Source: Rhodoferax sp. (GTDB taxonomy: Bacteria > Pseudomonadota > Gammaproteobacteria > Burkholderiales > Burkholderiaceae_C). From it: a stretch of 7,692 nt of DNA. Position numbers and translations under genes: made by a program. The notes beneath the pieces are model-generated. The model was not told the DNA's origin and searched no databases. It was given only the letters and a program-made list of their open reading frames with translations. The DNA is taken from positions 1 through 7,692 of the forward strand of contig JAIFMR010000074.1 in NCBI GenBank assembly GCA_020048255.1, written 5' to 3'. Of this stretch, positions 7,358 through 7,692 are shown piece after piece (position 1 is the stretch's first letter; each line of letters opens with the position of its first letter).

Positions 7358-7692
7358 GCAGTGCTCCTGTTGTCTTGTGTTGCCGACACGATGGCGTCCA
7401 CCACGCGCTCCATCTTCATGAAGCGTGAGCCTTTGACCAGCACGCTGGCCACACCCGGTAGTGCTGCCAGCACGGCAGCTTGCAAGTCAGCCATCTCGAC
7501 GTCAACCTGAACCGAACTGAAATTGATAGCAGCTTGCGCAAATGCGGCGCCGGTGACAAGCACTTTTTCTATGTTTTTTTGCAGCGCATGCGTGAGCGCC
7601 TCGGCATGAAATTGCGGCCCTTGGTCACCCACCTCACCCATGTCACCCAGCACCAGCAAACGCGGCCCGGGCAGCGCTGCCAGCACGTCAAT
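7351..7692 (-). CDS. murF: UDP-MurNAc-tripeptide--D-alanyl-D-alanine ligase MurF, C-terminal part
   Basis: MurF adds the D-Ala-D-Ala dipeptide made by Ddl to the UDP-MurNAc-tripeptide, completing the cytosolic precursor handed to MraY. Only the last 113 residues are in the window; the gene begins beyond the right edge. The fragment reads IDVLAALPGPRLLVLGDMGE at its start, followed by VGDQGPQFHAEA. The LGDMGE(L/V)G motif is typical of the MurF C-terminal (substrate-closing) domain. Later come VLVTGAAFAQA and the near-invariant VLVKGSRFMKMERVV close to the end. The stop at 7353-7351 lies inside the first codons of mraY, a 7-base overlap. The middle (codons for about QKNIEKV and FAQAAINFSS) is clearly more AT-rich than its surroundings. 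No frame break is visible. Confidence 0.95.
   Translation of the reverse strand: MDVLAALPGPRLLVLGDMGEVGDQGPQFHAEALTHALQKNIEKVLVTGAAFAQAAINFSSVQVDVEMADLQAAVLAALPGVASVLVKGSRFMKMERVVDAIVSATQDNRSTAC
7364..7368 (-). promoter_or_regulatory. Ribosome binding site of mraY
   Basis: AGGAG lies 6 bases before the mraY ATG at 7357, within the last codons of murF. It supports the start giving [10 protein letters not shown] and coupling to murF. Confidence 0.65.

Noticed and set aside
7573..7579. Minus-strand A AAA AAC heptamer in murF, in the right register for a -1 ribosomal frameshift
   Set aside because: MurF continues normally in the zero frame to its conserved end, so a programmed shift has no evident purpose; an AT-rich patch explains the run.

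Overview
The window is one uninterrupted piece of a bacterial division and cell wall (dcw) cluster. Every gene lies on the minus strand. In transcription order (right to left) the genes are murF (3' end only), mraY, murD, ftsW, murG, murC and ddl (cut by the left edge). High GC, the gene order, an MraY rebuilt at about 392 residues and an enlarged 533-residue MurD point to a betaproteobacterium, probably Comamonadaceae (Rhodoferax/Polaromonas/Acidovorax relatives). That placement is inferred from family knowledge; no search was run.

Layout: murF C-terminus 7692-7351; mraY from 7357; murD 6197-4596; ftsW 4599-3325; murG 3328-2252; murC 2255-813; ddl from 816 to the edge. The murD/ftsW, ftsW/murG, murG/murC and murC/ddl junctions are all 4-base ATGA overlaps, and murF/mraY overlap by 7 bases. 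There is no intergenic room for a promoter or terminator. The genes are probably read from one long transcript with coupled translation. No RNA gene, mobile element or CRISPR array was seen.

The products act in sequence. Ddl makes D-Ala-D-Ala, and MurF adds it to the UDP-MurNAc-tripeptide built by MurC, MurD and (outside the window) MurE. MraY transfers the product to undecaprenyl phosphate (lipid I). MurG adds GlcNAc (lipid II). FtsW, a SEDS protein, polymerises lipid II at the septum.

The unexpected content is two short lesions. Relative to their families, ddl lacks about 28 bases (the YTGSGVMAS loop) at 554/553. mraY lacks about 32 bases (the block containing the HHH motif) at 6298/6297. 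Neither length is a multiple of three, so both reading frames break, yet the correct protein continues immediately after each lesion in another frame. murC, murG, ftsW and murD look intact. Either this is a sequence or assembly fault, or the strain carries damaged copies of two wall genes. MraY is normally essential and single-copy, so an artefact is the first thing to exclude.
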